This document shows, piece by piece, positions 10,141 through 17,867 of a DNA stretch of 33,538 nt. This DNA comes from Akkermansia muciniphila. Lineage in GTDB: Bacteria; Verrucomicrobiota; Verrucomicrobiia; Methylacidiphilales; Verrucolacustridaceae. The DNA lies in the NCBI GenBank assembly GCA_945878585.1, contig CAMDXQ010000006.1, forward strand, positions 1 through 33,538, written 5' to 3'. Numbering within the stretch: the stretch's first letter is position 1; each line of letters begins with the position of its first letter. The position numbers and the translations under genes are program-made. Below the pieces are notes generated by a model. It saw nothing but the letters and a program-made list of their open reading frames with translations, was not told the DNA's origin and searched no databases.

Positions 10141-12534
10141 TCACAAAAGCGCATCCCTCCAGAAACTTTGAAATGCATCGTGCCAACTTCGCCCCTGAAT
10201 CGTCCTTTCCCTTCGTTTTTGCCTCTCCTCGGCGCCGTTTGCCTGTAAAGCGAGCCTCTGAATTGCATCAACCCAGTTTGCAAGATCCCCTGCAACGACA
10301 CTTTCTCCATCCATGGCATCCCTGAGCAGTTCGGCCGGTCCCCCCTGATTCGAAACCACGACAGGCAAACCGGACGCCATCGCCTCCACGACGACATTCC
10401 CATATGTATCGGTTGTACTCGGAAAAACAAAGAGATCGGCGGAGGCATACGCTTGGGCCAACTCCTCCCCGTGCAAAACGCCCGTAAAGATTCCCTGCGG
10501 CACTTTCCTCTTCAACTCCTCAAGAAAGGGGCCCTCGCCGACAAACGCAAATGTCACACCAGCACTCTTCGGAATCTTGCCTGCCACCCGCGCAAGAAAA
10601 TCGAGCTCCTTTTCTTTCGAAATTCTGCCCACATAAAGTGCCACTTTCCCCGCAGCGCCTCTCCTACTCCAGAAATCCTCCTTTCGGTGCTTGGTCGAAA
10701 ATAAATCCGTCTCCAATCCTCGCGGGAGAATTCCCAGCTTTTCCCGAGGGAGCCCACGCTCCACCCAACGGTCCAGATAGCTCTGTGAATTTACATAGAC
10801 CCGATCCATCTGGCTGTAGAACCAGTGCATATAGTTCCACGCAATACCCTCCACCAGCGGATCATCTTCGCTCAAAAACCTCGCGTACTGAGGGAAGTCA
10901 GTGTGGTAGATCGCGCTTGTTCTTAATCCAAGCACATTGGCGGCCATCAACCCTGCTAAGCCCATCGGGCCGGGAGTGCTTAAGATGAGCTCCGTATAAC
11001 CCCTCTGTGCGATGTGATCGATCACATCCAGAATCGGCGGGAAGCTTAGTTTCTGCAAATCATACTCCGGAATGGTGAAAACCCCCACCGGCTGAAAGTT
11101 CATCACCCCGGGCTCCGGCGAGAATCCGGGTCGACTCGTAAGAATGGTGATGTCGGCTCCGGATTCCCTTCCTGCTTTGGCCATTGTCCGAATCGTCCGA
11201 GCCACCCCATTCACATCCTCCAAAGTATCGGTGAACCAAGCCTTCCTGTGATTTTGAAGATTTTTTGGCCTTTCCCCAAGAAATCGTTCAGCTACCTCCC
11301 CCCACATCCTTCGATCGCTCCTCAACGCATGGAAGGAGTAGAGATAGGGGGCTGTCGCTAATCCTAAAGGCAATACTCCTGCAAGAGGCTCCAAACCGCC
11401 GAGAAAATCCCCTTTCTCCGCTTTCCCTATGAACCTCGTCACGATTCGAAATCCCACATCGTTCATAACTTTCGACGCCAGCCTGAAACTCCTCCGCTCA
11501 GGAACCTGTTCCGCCTCCAAAACCTTCTGTAACTCCTCCCGGGTAGAGGCCTGATTGAGATAAGCGGAAAGCTCCTTACTCAATCCCCCTTCTGGAGACT
11601 TCCAAAAATCCAAAATCCTCCCACTGGTAACCATTTCCACCGCGTAACGGGCCTTATCCAGAAAACTGATCTCGAGCGGATTCTCACCCGCAAGAAATCG
11701 GTTCACGATCCGCAATAAAAGGTCGGAGCCCCGAGGGGCTCGATGCCCAATTTTGAGACGGAGAAAATCGAAAATCACATGAAATAGACCATTCACTAAT
11801 CGAGCAGGGTCTCCACCCTGTCCATGTACGACCCCCTCCCCTCGCTCCACCCCGCGTAAAAAAGCCTCTACATCTCTTGCAGCAGGCACCTCCGTCCAAA
11901 CCTGTCCGGCATATAAACCGCAATGGTCGTTGGAGCCGCCCATCCACGATTTTTTCCACGGAGTACCCCCGACCGGTTCTATGCCATGGCGATCTGCCAA
12001 CTCACGGATCTTTTTTTCCGTCAAAGCCGAACAGCAGGCGAAAGCAACCTCTTGCCCCAAAGTTGAACGCAATCCATTCACTTTCTCAAATACTTGAAAG
12101 AGAAGGATCAGTTTCTCAAAATGATCAGGCTTCATTTTTCCATCCAGGTGAAGCAAGGGATGGGCCACTGCATGAACAATCCCCTCCTGTCGAAGGAACT
12201 TAGCCAACTCAAAGATATTTGGCCGCAACTTCTCCACCTCCATCTCTTCCGCTTCGCCTAAATTCCATGCCAGGAGGTGAACTTTGCAGTGGTCCTCAGG
12301 AAAGTACGTCGTGATCTCCATCCCTGGGATAAAGCCTTCCAAGCCTCGCAAATCACGAGCCGCACCAAGAGTATTGTGGTCGGTCAGTGTGACAAAATCG
12401 TGACCGGAGGACCGCAACGTCTCATACAGTTTTCGAGGCTCCGACAAGCTATCAGGAATGCCCAGTTTTCGCAGAATCCACTCCGAGGGGCGGTCCGAAT
12501 ACCGGCTATGAAGATGGAGGTCAGCTTTGGACAT
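10141..12534 (-). CDS. PHP-domain / GT4 glycosyltransferase fusion protein
   Basis: A 797-residue two-domain protein. Residues 1 to about 230 form a PHP metal-dependent phosphoesterase domain with DLHLHS (5-10), TDHN (51-54), GMEI (Glu73), His86 and AHPL (His125), so the metal ligands look complete. After a helical linker, residues from about 415 to the end form a GT-B fold, GT4-family glycosyltransferase: an N-terminal Rossmann half, HTDFP as in phosphatidylinositol-mannosyltransferase-like enzymes, and the D-x7-E donor motif in TDTYGNVVVEA (709-717). The ATG at 12534 is chosen because it starts the PHP motif; an upstream in-frame start at 12621 would add 29 unconserved residues inside the preceding gene. 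It overlaps that gene by 14 bp. Substrates are unknown. Confidence 0.85.
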   Translation of the reverse strand: MSKADLHLHSRYSDRPSEWILRKLGIPDSLSEPRKLYETLRSSGHDFVTLTDHNTLGAARDLRGLEGFIPGMEITTYFPEDHCKVHLLAWNLGEAEEMEVEKLRPNIFELAKFLRQEGIVHAVAHPLLHLDGKMKPDHFEKLILLFQVFEKVNGLRSTLGQEVAFACCSALTEKKIRELADRHGIEPVGGTPWKKSWMGGSNDHCGLYAGQVWTEVPAARDVEAFLRGVERGEGVVHGQGGDPARLVNGLFHVIFDFLRLKIGHRAPRGSDLLLRIVNRFLAGENPLEISFLDKARYAVEMVTSGRILDFWKSPEGGLSKELSAYLNQASTREELQKVLEAEQVPERRSFRLASKVMNDVGFRIVTRFIGKAEKGDFLGGLEPLAGVLPLGLATAPYLYSFHALRSDRRMWGEVAERFLGERPKNLQNHRKAWFTDTLEDVNGVARTIRTMAKAGRESGADITILTSRPGFSPEPGVMNFQPVGVFTIPEYDLQKLSFPPILDVIDHIAQRGYTELILSTPGPMGLAGLMAANVLGLRTSAIYHTDFPQYARFLSEDDPLVEGIAWNYMHWFYSQMDRVYVNSQSYLDRWVERGLPREKLGILPRGLETDLFSTKHRKEDFWSRRGAAGKVALYVGRISKEKELDFLARVAGKIPKSAGVTFAFVGEGPFLEELKRKVPQGIFTGVLHGEELAQAYASADLFVFPSTTDTYGNVVVEAMASGLPVVVSNQGGPAELLRDAMDGESVVAGDLANWVDAIQRLALQANGAEERQKRRERTIQGRSWHDAFQSFWRDALL

Positions 12535-13909
12535 GGTCGGCGTAGGAGTGGGTAGAGTACCCACGCCCAGCCAACTCTTCGAGAAAAACGCCCAACTGCT
12601 TGCGCACAAAAGGAACCTCAAGATCCCGAGGATGAAGGCTCAGTCGGACCACCGGCTCGAAACCCCATCTCTCTTTCCAAATCGGGTGCCAGAGTCTGGC
12701 TAAAACACGTCTCCATGGTGATCGGAGACTGTAAGTCCCGGCCCATGCCCTCTCCCTCTTGCCCTGGGGTAAATGAACGAGATCCCTTAACGTGCAAGTA
12801 TAACAAAACCCGCTCTCCCCCAATCTTTTTTCAAGTGTCGGTGAGTAAAGCCATCCAGGAGCAACAAAGCCGTTAGCTTTCCAACCTTGCCGCTTCCAGA
12901 TCGCTTGAGCGTCTGAGATTCGTCGATCGGCCTCATCTTGGGGCAAAGAATAAAACTCCGCTTCATTTTGGGTGTAAAACTGCGTCCACCACCAAGACTC
13001 AGCCGTCAAACCCTTGCGATCATGATAAAAACCATGAACTGCCAAATCGTGTCCTTGATCGTGGCATTGACCCAAAAACTTGAGACTTCTGGCGCAGTCC
13101 TCAACACGCACCCCATGATGGTACTCAGGGATAACGAGGATCGAAGCCCGTCCAGGACAACGCGAAAGACAGAACTCCATCTGCTTTTCGATCTGTTCTC
13201 GTGAACCGGGATGAAAATCGTGCAGGGACAATAAAAGTCTCGGGGCACGGGGAGGCGGAGTCCGGTCCCGCTCCTGAACAAGAGTACAAAGATAAACCGG
13301 TTCGCTTCGTTTTTTTTGAAACTTGCTCACCTTAGTCCGAGCCGCCATACGGAATCCATATCGGGCAAACATTCTCTCCGTTCTTCGATCATCTTTCACA
13401 ACCACCTGACCAAACACACACTTCTCCCCGAGTTCCCCCATCCGATCCAGAAAAGTATCAAAAAGCGCTTTCCCAACCTTTAATCCACGAACCTCAGGAA
13501 GAAGGTTGATGTGAAAATGAACTCCGTGCGAAGGAGCAGGTGGAGTTTCCCTCTTTCCACGAAAAAGAAGCCAGTGGAGATATTCCCGACTCTCCGCCCC
13601 ATATTGAAAAAAGTAGCGAACGACAGCTCGGACAAACCATCCGGGAAATCGCCACAACAGGTAGCCCTTATGCTTCCAAGAACTGCGGGATCCCATGATA
13701 TACCCCAGAAGCCGACCCTCATAAGTCTCCAAGACAAGACAACACTCAGGCTCTGCATCCGTGTAGGGTGCAGTTAAGAAATCCGCGAAGAGCTCCCGAT
13801 CTTCAAAAAGAGGGTCGATCGGATCCCCTAAAAAACCGGTGTCAGCACAGATCTGCCTGACCCCTGATCGATCCTCAGGTCGATAATAACGGATGCGAAA
13901 CCCTTCCAT
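12521..13909 (-). CDS. GNAT acetyltransferase - polysaccharide-deacetylase-like (DUF2334) fusion
   Basis: A 462-residue fusion. Residues 1 to about 210 resemble a GNAT N-acyltransferase, with the acyl-CoA loop RGLKVGKAL at 141-149 and the final strand FARYGFRM near 181-188. Residues 223-462 resemble the DUF2334/NodB-like deacetylase fold, with SLHDFHPG (Asp231), VIPEYHHG and HGFYH (His292, His296) as metal-site candidates and APGW later. No signal peptide is present, so it is cytoplasmic. ATG 13909 is chosen because it lies 4 bp after the upstream glycosyltransferase stop and starts the conserved domain; an alternative at 13975 would overlap that gene. Removal and addition of N-acyl groups on an amino sugar is an inference. 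Confidence 0.8.
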   Translation of the reverse strand: MEGFRIRYYRPEDRSGVRQICADTGFLGDPIDPLFEDRELFADFLTAPYTDAEPECCLVLETYEGRLLGYIMGSRSSWKHKGYLLWRFPGWFVRAVVRYFFQYGAESREYLHWLLFRGKRETPPAPSHGVHFHINLLPEVRGLKVGKALFDTFLDRMGELGEKCVFGQVVVKDDRRTERMFARYGFRMAARTKVSKFQKKRSEPVYLCTLVQERDRTPPPRAPRLLLSLHDFHPGSREQIEKQMEFCLSRCPGRASILVIPEYHHGVRVEDCARSLKFLGQCHDQGHDLAVHGFYHDRKGLTAESWWWTQFYTQNEAEFYSLPQDEADRRISDAQAIWKRQGWKANGFVAPGWLYSPTLEKRLGESGFCYTCTLRDLVHLPQGKRERAWAGTYSLRSPWRRVLARLWHPIWKERWGFEPVVRLSLHPRDLEVPFVRKQLGVFLEELAGRGYSTHSYADHVQS

Positions 13910-13913
13910 CGCT

Positions 13914-15062
13914 TTACGATTCGTACTCTGCCAACTGACGGGCAAAGGTCTTGTCCCAACTAAAGTTATTTTCAATAAAAGAGATCAGAGGCTTGCGATC
14001 ATTTTCATCCAATCGATGCATCCTTTTTTGCACCGCAAGCGCAAAGGCTTCAGAACTCCTTTCGCTCGCCCAGTGTGTAACGTCGTGGGATTGTTCATCC
14101 ATCGCCCCACCTCGAAAGGCAATCACGGGGAGACCACAGGCCTGCGCCTCTAGTAGGACCAGACCAAACGTTTCCCATCTTCCCGGATGAAGTAAAAGAT
14201 CCGCCGCCTGATACCACTCCGCTAGTGCTGTGGGGTCCTTGAGAAAGGGAGTGGTCCGTATCCTGGGATGAGTTCGGACATAGCCATCCACCTCATCCTT
14301 CATCTGGCCGCCTCCTACCATCACCCCAATCCAATCACTTGGCTCCTTTCTCTCAAGACTACTCCAGGCCCTCAGCAACAATGCTGTGTCCTTATCGGGA
14401 GAGAACCTTCCGACATAAAGAAGAACGCGGGTTTCCAAAGGCAATCCTAGTTGTTTGCGCAGCTCCCGCTTTCGCTCCAGAGAAACTGGTTGAAATATCT
14501 TTGTGTCCACACCCAAAGGCAGATGTATCAACCTTGGAACACCCCACCCTCCCAAAATGCGGATCAAGTGTCGGCTTCCCACAAAAACCCCATTTCCTGA
14601 TAGGGCTAAACGCCTCAGATAATCCCCTGCCAACTGCTCCGTGACCGACCGTGCCCAAGGGCCGAGAAACTTTAAGATCGTTCGCAAGAGGGCATCAGGA
14701 AAGTGAGAGTGATAGAACATGTAGAATTTGGAACCACGTCGGTTCGCCCAGTTTCTTGCCACCATGGCCGCGTGATAAGGATCTCCCGACTCGACCACAT
14801 CGGGGCGCTCCGCATAAAGAATCCTTAGCAAGGCAGGAAGATCCATCATCCATCGATAACGAGAGGTCCGATTCACCATAGGCCCTCGGACCGTCCAGAT
14901 TTGAGTTCGCCCCCCCTCCACCCGCTCCGTTTGGCTCCCTGGAACGATCATCAGATGCTCATGCGAGGTGTTCTCCCTGAGAAACTTCCGTTTCTCCAAC
15001 AGGTAAGAACGCACCCCACCCCCTTGAGGCGAGTACATCTGGCTCAAATCACAGATCTTCAT
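13914..15062 (-). CDS. GT4-family glycosyltransferase
   Basis: Predicted GT-B retaining glycosyltransferase of 382 aa that transfers a sugar from a nucleotide-sugar to a lipid or glycan acceptor. The N-terminal acceptor loop reads PQGGGVRSY (about 12-20). The donor half has LLYVGRFSPDKD, the usual start of the second Rossmann domain, and the E-x7-E motif in ETFGLVLLEA (Glu297, Glu305). There is no signal peptide or transmembrane segment, so it is cytoplasmic or membrane-peripheral. It is first of three packed minus-strand genes, with 4 bp to the next. It diverges from a secreted deacetylase across 47 bp. The sugar and acceptor cannot be read from the sequence. Confidence 0.88.
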   Translation of the reverse strand: MKICDLSQMYSPQGGGVRSYLLEKRKFLRENTSHEHLMIVPGSQTERVEGGRTQIWTVRGPMVNRTSRYRWMMDLPALLRILYAERPDVVESGDPYHAAMVARNWANRRGSKFYMFYHSHFPDALLRTILKFLGPWARSVTEQLAGDYLRRLALSGNGVFVGSRHLIRILGGWGVPRLIHLPLGVDTKIFQPVSLERKRELRKQLGLPLETRVLLYVGRFSPDKDTALLLRAWSSLERKEPSDWIGVMVGGGQMKDEVDGYVRTHPRIRTTPFLKDPTALAEWYQAADLLLHPGRWETFGLVLLEAQACGLPVIAFRGGAMDEQSHDVTHWASERSSEAFALAVQKRMHRLDENDRKPLISFIENNFSWDKTFARQLAEYES

Positions 15063-15072
15063 GGAAAGCGTC

Positions 15073-15101
15073 TTGGATCATGCCTTTCTGCGTGCTAAAG
15101 T
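15073..15101 (+). promoter_or_regulatory. Possible leaderless promoter of the secreted deacetylase
   Basis: TTGGAT (15073-15078) and TAAAGT (15096-15101) are separated by 17 bp, and the -10 ends 8 nt before the ATG at 15110. The -35 match is weak (3/6), the -10 is 4/6. No Shine-Dalgarno precedes the ATG. Confidence 0.3.
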
Positions 15102-15109
15102 GAAAGCAT

Positions 15110-15823
15110 ATGAGGCGAACTGATTTTTTACGCCTTTTGGCAATGGCGGGAGCAGGCTATGCCAGCCCTGCCTTTTCCCAGGGCGGAATCCCGGTCCAAC
15201 CCGGCGAGTGCGAGGTCAACCCCGCCTTCATCAACAGTGGTCCCGGATTTGGGAATCGCCTTGCCCTTACTTTCGACGACGGACCCACACCAGGCGTCAC
15301 CGAACGCGTCCTAGCAGAACTTTCGAAGAGGAACCTTCGCGCCACATTCTTTTTAATCGGGGCCAAGGTGGACGCTTCCCCCCAACTCGCCCGCCGATTG
15401 GTAGATGAAGGCCACGACGTAGCCAACCACTCCTACACTCATCCCCGTCTTGCTGGCATGTCCGATTCCGCCGTCCAGCAGCAACTCGCACGCACACAGG
15501 AATCGATCACTCGTGCCACAGGAGTCACCCCCGTCTGGTTCCGCCCACCTTACGGAGCGTTCCGCAGAGAACAGGGCTCTATCGCATCAAAACTGGGCCT
15601 TGGTGTTGCCTACTGGTCAGTCGACCCCAAGGATTGGGCTCAACCGGGCAGTTCGGCAATTGCCCAACGCGTTCTTTCTGCAAGTCAGCCAGGGTCCATC
15701 ATCCTGCTTCATGATCTCCACTCCCAAACAGCGGACGCAGTCCCCGCAATTTTTGATGGACTGATCGACCGGGCCTTCACCGTCGCACCTTTTCACAGCT
15801 TCGTCGGCGCACCTTACGCCTGA
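15110..15823 (+). CDS. Exported polysaccharide deacetylase (NodB homology, CE4)
   Basis: Metal-dependent N- or O-deacetylase of 237 aa acting on an envelope or extracellular polysaccharide. The N-terminus has a twin-arginine-like start (RRTDFLRL), a hydrophobic stretch and a likely cleavage after ASPAFS near residue 23. All five CE4 motifs are visible: TFDDG (54-58, catalytic and metal Asp), HSYTH (metal His pair), RPPYG, a DPKDW motif and LLHD (catalytic His). Peptidoglycan or chitooligosaccharide deacetylases are the nearest types. It diverges from the glycosyltransferase cluster, suggesting shared glycan business, and converges on the beta-helix gene at 15847. Confidence 0.92.
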   Translation: MRRTDFLRLLAMAGAGYASPAFSQGGIPVQPGECEVNPAFINSGPGFGNRLALTFDDGPTPGVTERVLAELSKRNLRATFFLIGAKVDASPQLARRLVDEGHDVANHSYTHPRLAGMSDSAVQQQLARTQESITRATGVTPVWFRPPYGAFRREQGSIASKLGLGVAYWSVDPKDWAQPGSSAIAQRVLSASQPGSIILLHDLHSQTADAVPAIFDGLIDRAFTVAPFHSFVGAPYA

Positions 15824-15846
15824 CCTAAAGCCCTTTCCCTTCCCTT

Positions 15847-16479
15847 CTAACCTTTCGTACTCCAGATCGTTCCCGGCAAAATCTTCGCTTTGCGGGCCAC
15901 CAAACTCCCTGGATTAAGTACCGCATTACATCCCACAGAAGCGCCATCCCCTACGATCGCACCAAACTTCCTTAACCCCGTTTCAACCAGATGCCCATCG
16001 CGACGAACGCGAATAACCTGACCATCCAAGCGATAGTTCGAAAGAATCACTCCTGCACCCAGATTCACGTCCCGACCCAACACCGAATCCCCCACATAAT
16101 TGAAATGAGGTGCATGAGCACCGGAAAGGAGGATGCAATTTTTGAATTCGGAGCTATTCCCTAAAACACAGTTATCTCCGGCAATCACGTTCTCCCGCAG
16201 ATAAGCACCGTGACGAATCTCACAGTTTTTTCCGATCCAAGCCGGTCCCCGAATATAAGCCCCAGGCTCAACAATTGTACCCTCTCCCAGAAAAACATTT
16301 TCCCCGATCATCGGTTCCCCCACCAGCATCCCTTTCGAGCCTTTCGGGATATGTTTTTTTAAATAGGAAGCAATCCGAGGAAGAACTTCCCAAACTTGCT
16401 TCACCGAATCGAAAAGCTCCTCGTGCCCCTGCCCTTGGAGGTCGAAAAAATCACTCAGACCAGATCCCAAACCTTTCAT
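15847..16479 (-). CDS. Standalone left-handed beta-helix acyltransferase (GlmU C-terminal-like)
   Basis: A 210-residue protein made mostly of hexapeptide repeats, closest in pattern to the acetyltransferase half of GlmU. HFNYVGDS carries a histidine at the place of the GlmU catalytic His, NLGAGVILSNY matches the helix core, and GDGASVGCNAVLNPG closes the helix. The N-terminal uridylyltransferase domain of GlmU is absent, replaced by about 60 mainly helical residues. ATG 16479 is chosen because GAGGGG lies just upstream; a TTG at 16515 would overlap hemL. The reaction is likely CoA-dependent acetylation of a sugar amine or sugar phosphate, but nucleotidyltransferase-like annotations are also given to relatives. 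It is last in the eight-gene minus-strand run. Confidence 0.8.
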   Translation of the reverse strand: MKGLGSGLSDFFDLQGQGHEELFDSVKQVWEVLPRIASYLKKHIPKGSKGMLVGEPMIGENVFLGEGTIVEPGAYIRGPAWIGKNCEIRHGAYLRENVIAGDNCVLGNSSEFKNCILLSGAHAPHFNYVGDSVLGRDVNLGAGVILSNYRLDGQVIRVRRDGHLVETGLRKFGAIVGDGASVGCNAVLNPGSLVARKAKILPGTIWSTKG

Positions 16480-16511
16480 TCCCCTCACCCTGCCTGACCC
16501 AACGGCAGGTC

Positions 16512-17813
16512 TCAAGCCTTCCGATGCAGTGCGCTTTGGAGCGCCGTCTTTGTGATCTCTAGCTCCTCCTCCCCGTGTGCTGCGGAAAGAAAACAGGACT
16601 CGAACTGAGAAGGCGGGAAATACACCCCCTTCTCAAGCATCTTGTGAAAAAAGGCGGCATAAGCCGCACAATCACACTTCTGTGCTTCTGCTAAATCCCG
16701 CACCCTCCCACCCTTCTCATGGAAAAAGAGGCAAAACATCGAACCGACCCGAGCCCACGGATAATCCAGGCCCGCACTCTCCATTGTTTTTCTTGCGATT
16801 TTCTCAATCTCTCGTCCCGTTTTCTCCAGTCGCTCATAAACCCCTCCCCTTTCCAAAACCTTCAACTGAGCAATCCCTGCTGCCATCGCCAACGGATGGC
16901 CTGATAGAGTCCCCGCCTGATAAACAGGACCATCTGGAGCGAGTTGATCCATAATTTCCGCCCTCCCCCCAAAAGCTCCGACAGGCATCCCCCCCCCAAT
17001 CACCTTCCCAAAAGCGGTGAGATCAGGGCGCACCCCCAACATTCCTTGGGCTCCACCCAGCCCAAGTCGAAATCCAGTCATCACCTCATCAAAGATCAGC
17101 AAAGCACCAACTTTGCTTGCCTGTTCCCGAAGAAACTCCAGATACCCCTCTTCGGGTAAAATCAAACCAACATTCGCGGGAATCGGTTCAAGGAGAATGG
17201 CCGCCAGATCCTCCCCATACTTTTCCAAGCAGATCCCCACCGCCTCTCGATCATGAAAAGGCAGGATCAAGGTATCTTGAACCGCCCCTAGGGTGACACC
17301 TGCACTGTCCGGTCGCCCTAAGGTCAAGGGACCCGAGCCAGCTGCCACCAGCAGCGCATCGCTATGACCATGATAACATCCGGAAAATTTAATGATCTTG
17401 TTTTTTCGAGTAAACCCACGAGCCAATCTGACGCACGACATCGTTGCCTCCGTGCCGCTGCTGCAAAAGCGCACCTTCTCGACGCTCGGAACTAAATCAC
17501 ATATTTTCGAGGCGAGCTCTACTTCACCAGGATGAGGTGTCCCAAAGCTCATCCCCTTTCCTGCTACCTCCCGAACCGCATCCACAATCTCAGGGTGCGC
17601 ATGTCCCAAAATCGCAGGACCCCAGCTTCCCACGTAGTCCACATACTCAATCCCATCCACATCTCGTAAACGGGCCCCTTGGGCTGAAGAAACAAAGAAA
17701 GGTTCTCCTCCAACAGCCCGAAAAGCACGCACGGGGGAATGAACCCCGCCAGGAGTCACCTCCATGGCTTTGCGAAATAACTCCCGCGAACGTTCCCCTC
17801 GTCCTTGCGTCAT
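16512..17813 (-). CDS. hemL: Glutamate-1-semialdehyde 2,1-aminomutase
   Basis: PLP enzyme of the C5 tetrapyrrole pathway, turning glutamate-1-semialdehyde into 5-aminolevulinate for haem. Length 433 aa is typical. Seen are the N-terminal TPGGVHSPVRAF motif, the cofactor-phosphate region SSGTEAT (119-125), the FDEV motif (241-244) that binds the pyridine nitrogen, and the Schiff-base lysine in FGKVIGGGMPVGAFG (Lys270). No Shine-Dalgarno is obvious before the ATG. It lies 54 bp downstream of recG in the long minus-strand run, an unlinked function suggesting a growth-related operon. Confidence 0.96.
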   Translation of the reverse strand: MTQGRGERSRELFRKAMEVTPGGVHSPVRAFRAVGGEPFFVSSAQGARLRDVDGIEYVDYVGSWGPAILGHAHPEIVDAVREVAGKGMSFGTPHPGEVELASKICDLVPSVEKVRFCSSGTEATMSCVRLARGFTRKNKIIKFSGCYHGHSDALLVAAGSGPLTLGRPDSAGVTLGAVQDTLILPFHDREAVGICLEKYGEDLAAILLEPIPANVGLILPEEGYLEFLREQASKVGALLIFDEVMTGFRLGLGGAQGMLGVRPDLTAFGKVIGGGMPVGAFGGRAEIMDQLAPDGPVYQAGTLSGHPLAMAAGIAQLKVLERGGVYERLEKTGREIEKIARKTMESAGLDYPWARVGSMFCLFFHEKGGRVRDLAEAQKCDCAAYAAFFHKMLEKGVYFPPSQFESCFLSAAHGEEELEITKTALQSALHRKA

Positions 17814-17867
17814 CCGGAAAGAGTAAACCCTCTTCTCCCCGCCTTCCAGTCCTGCTCCAACGTTCCA

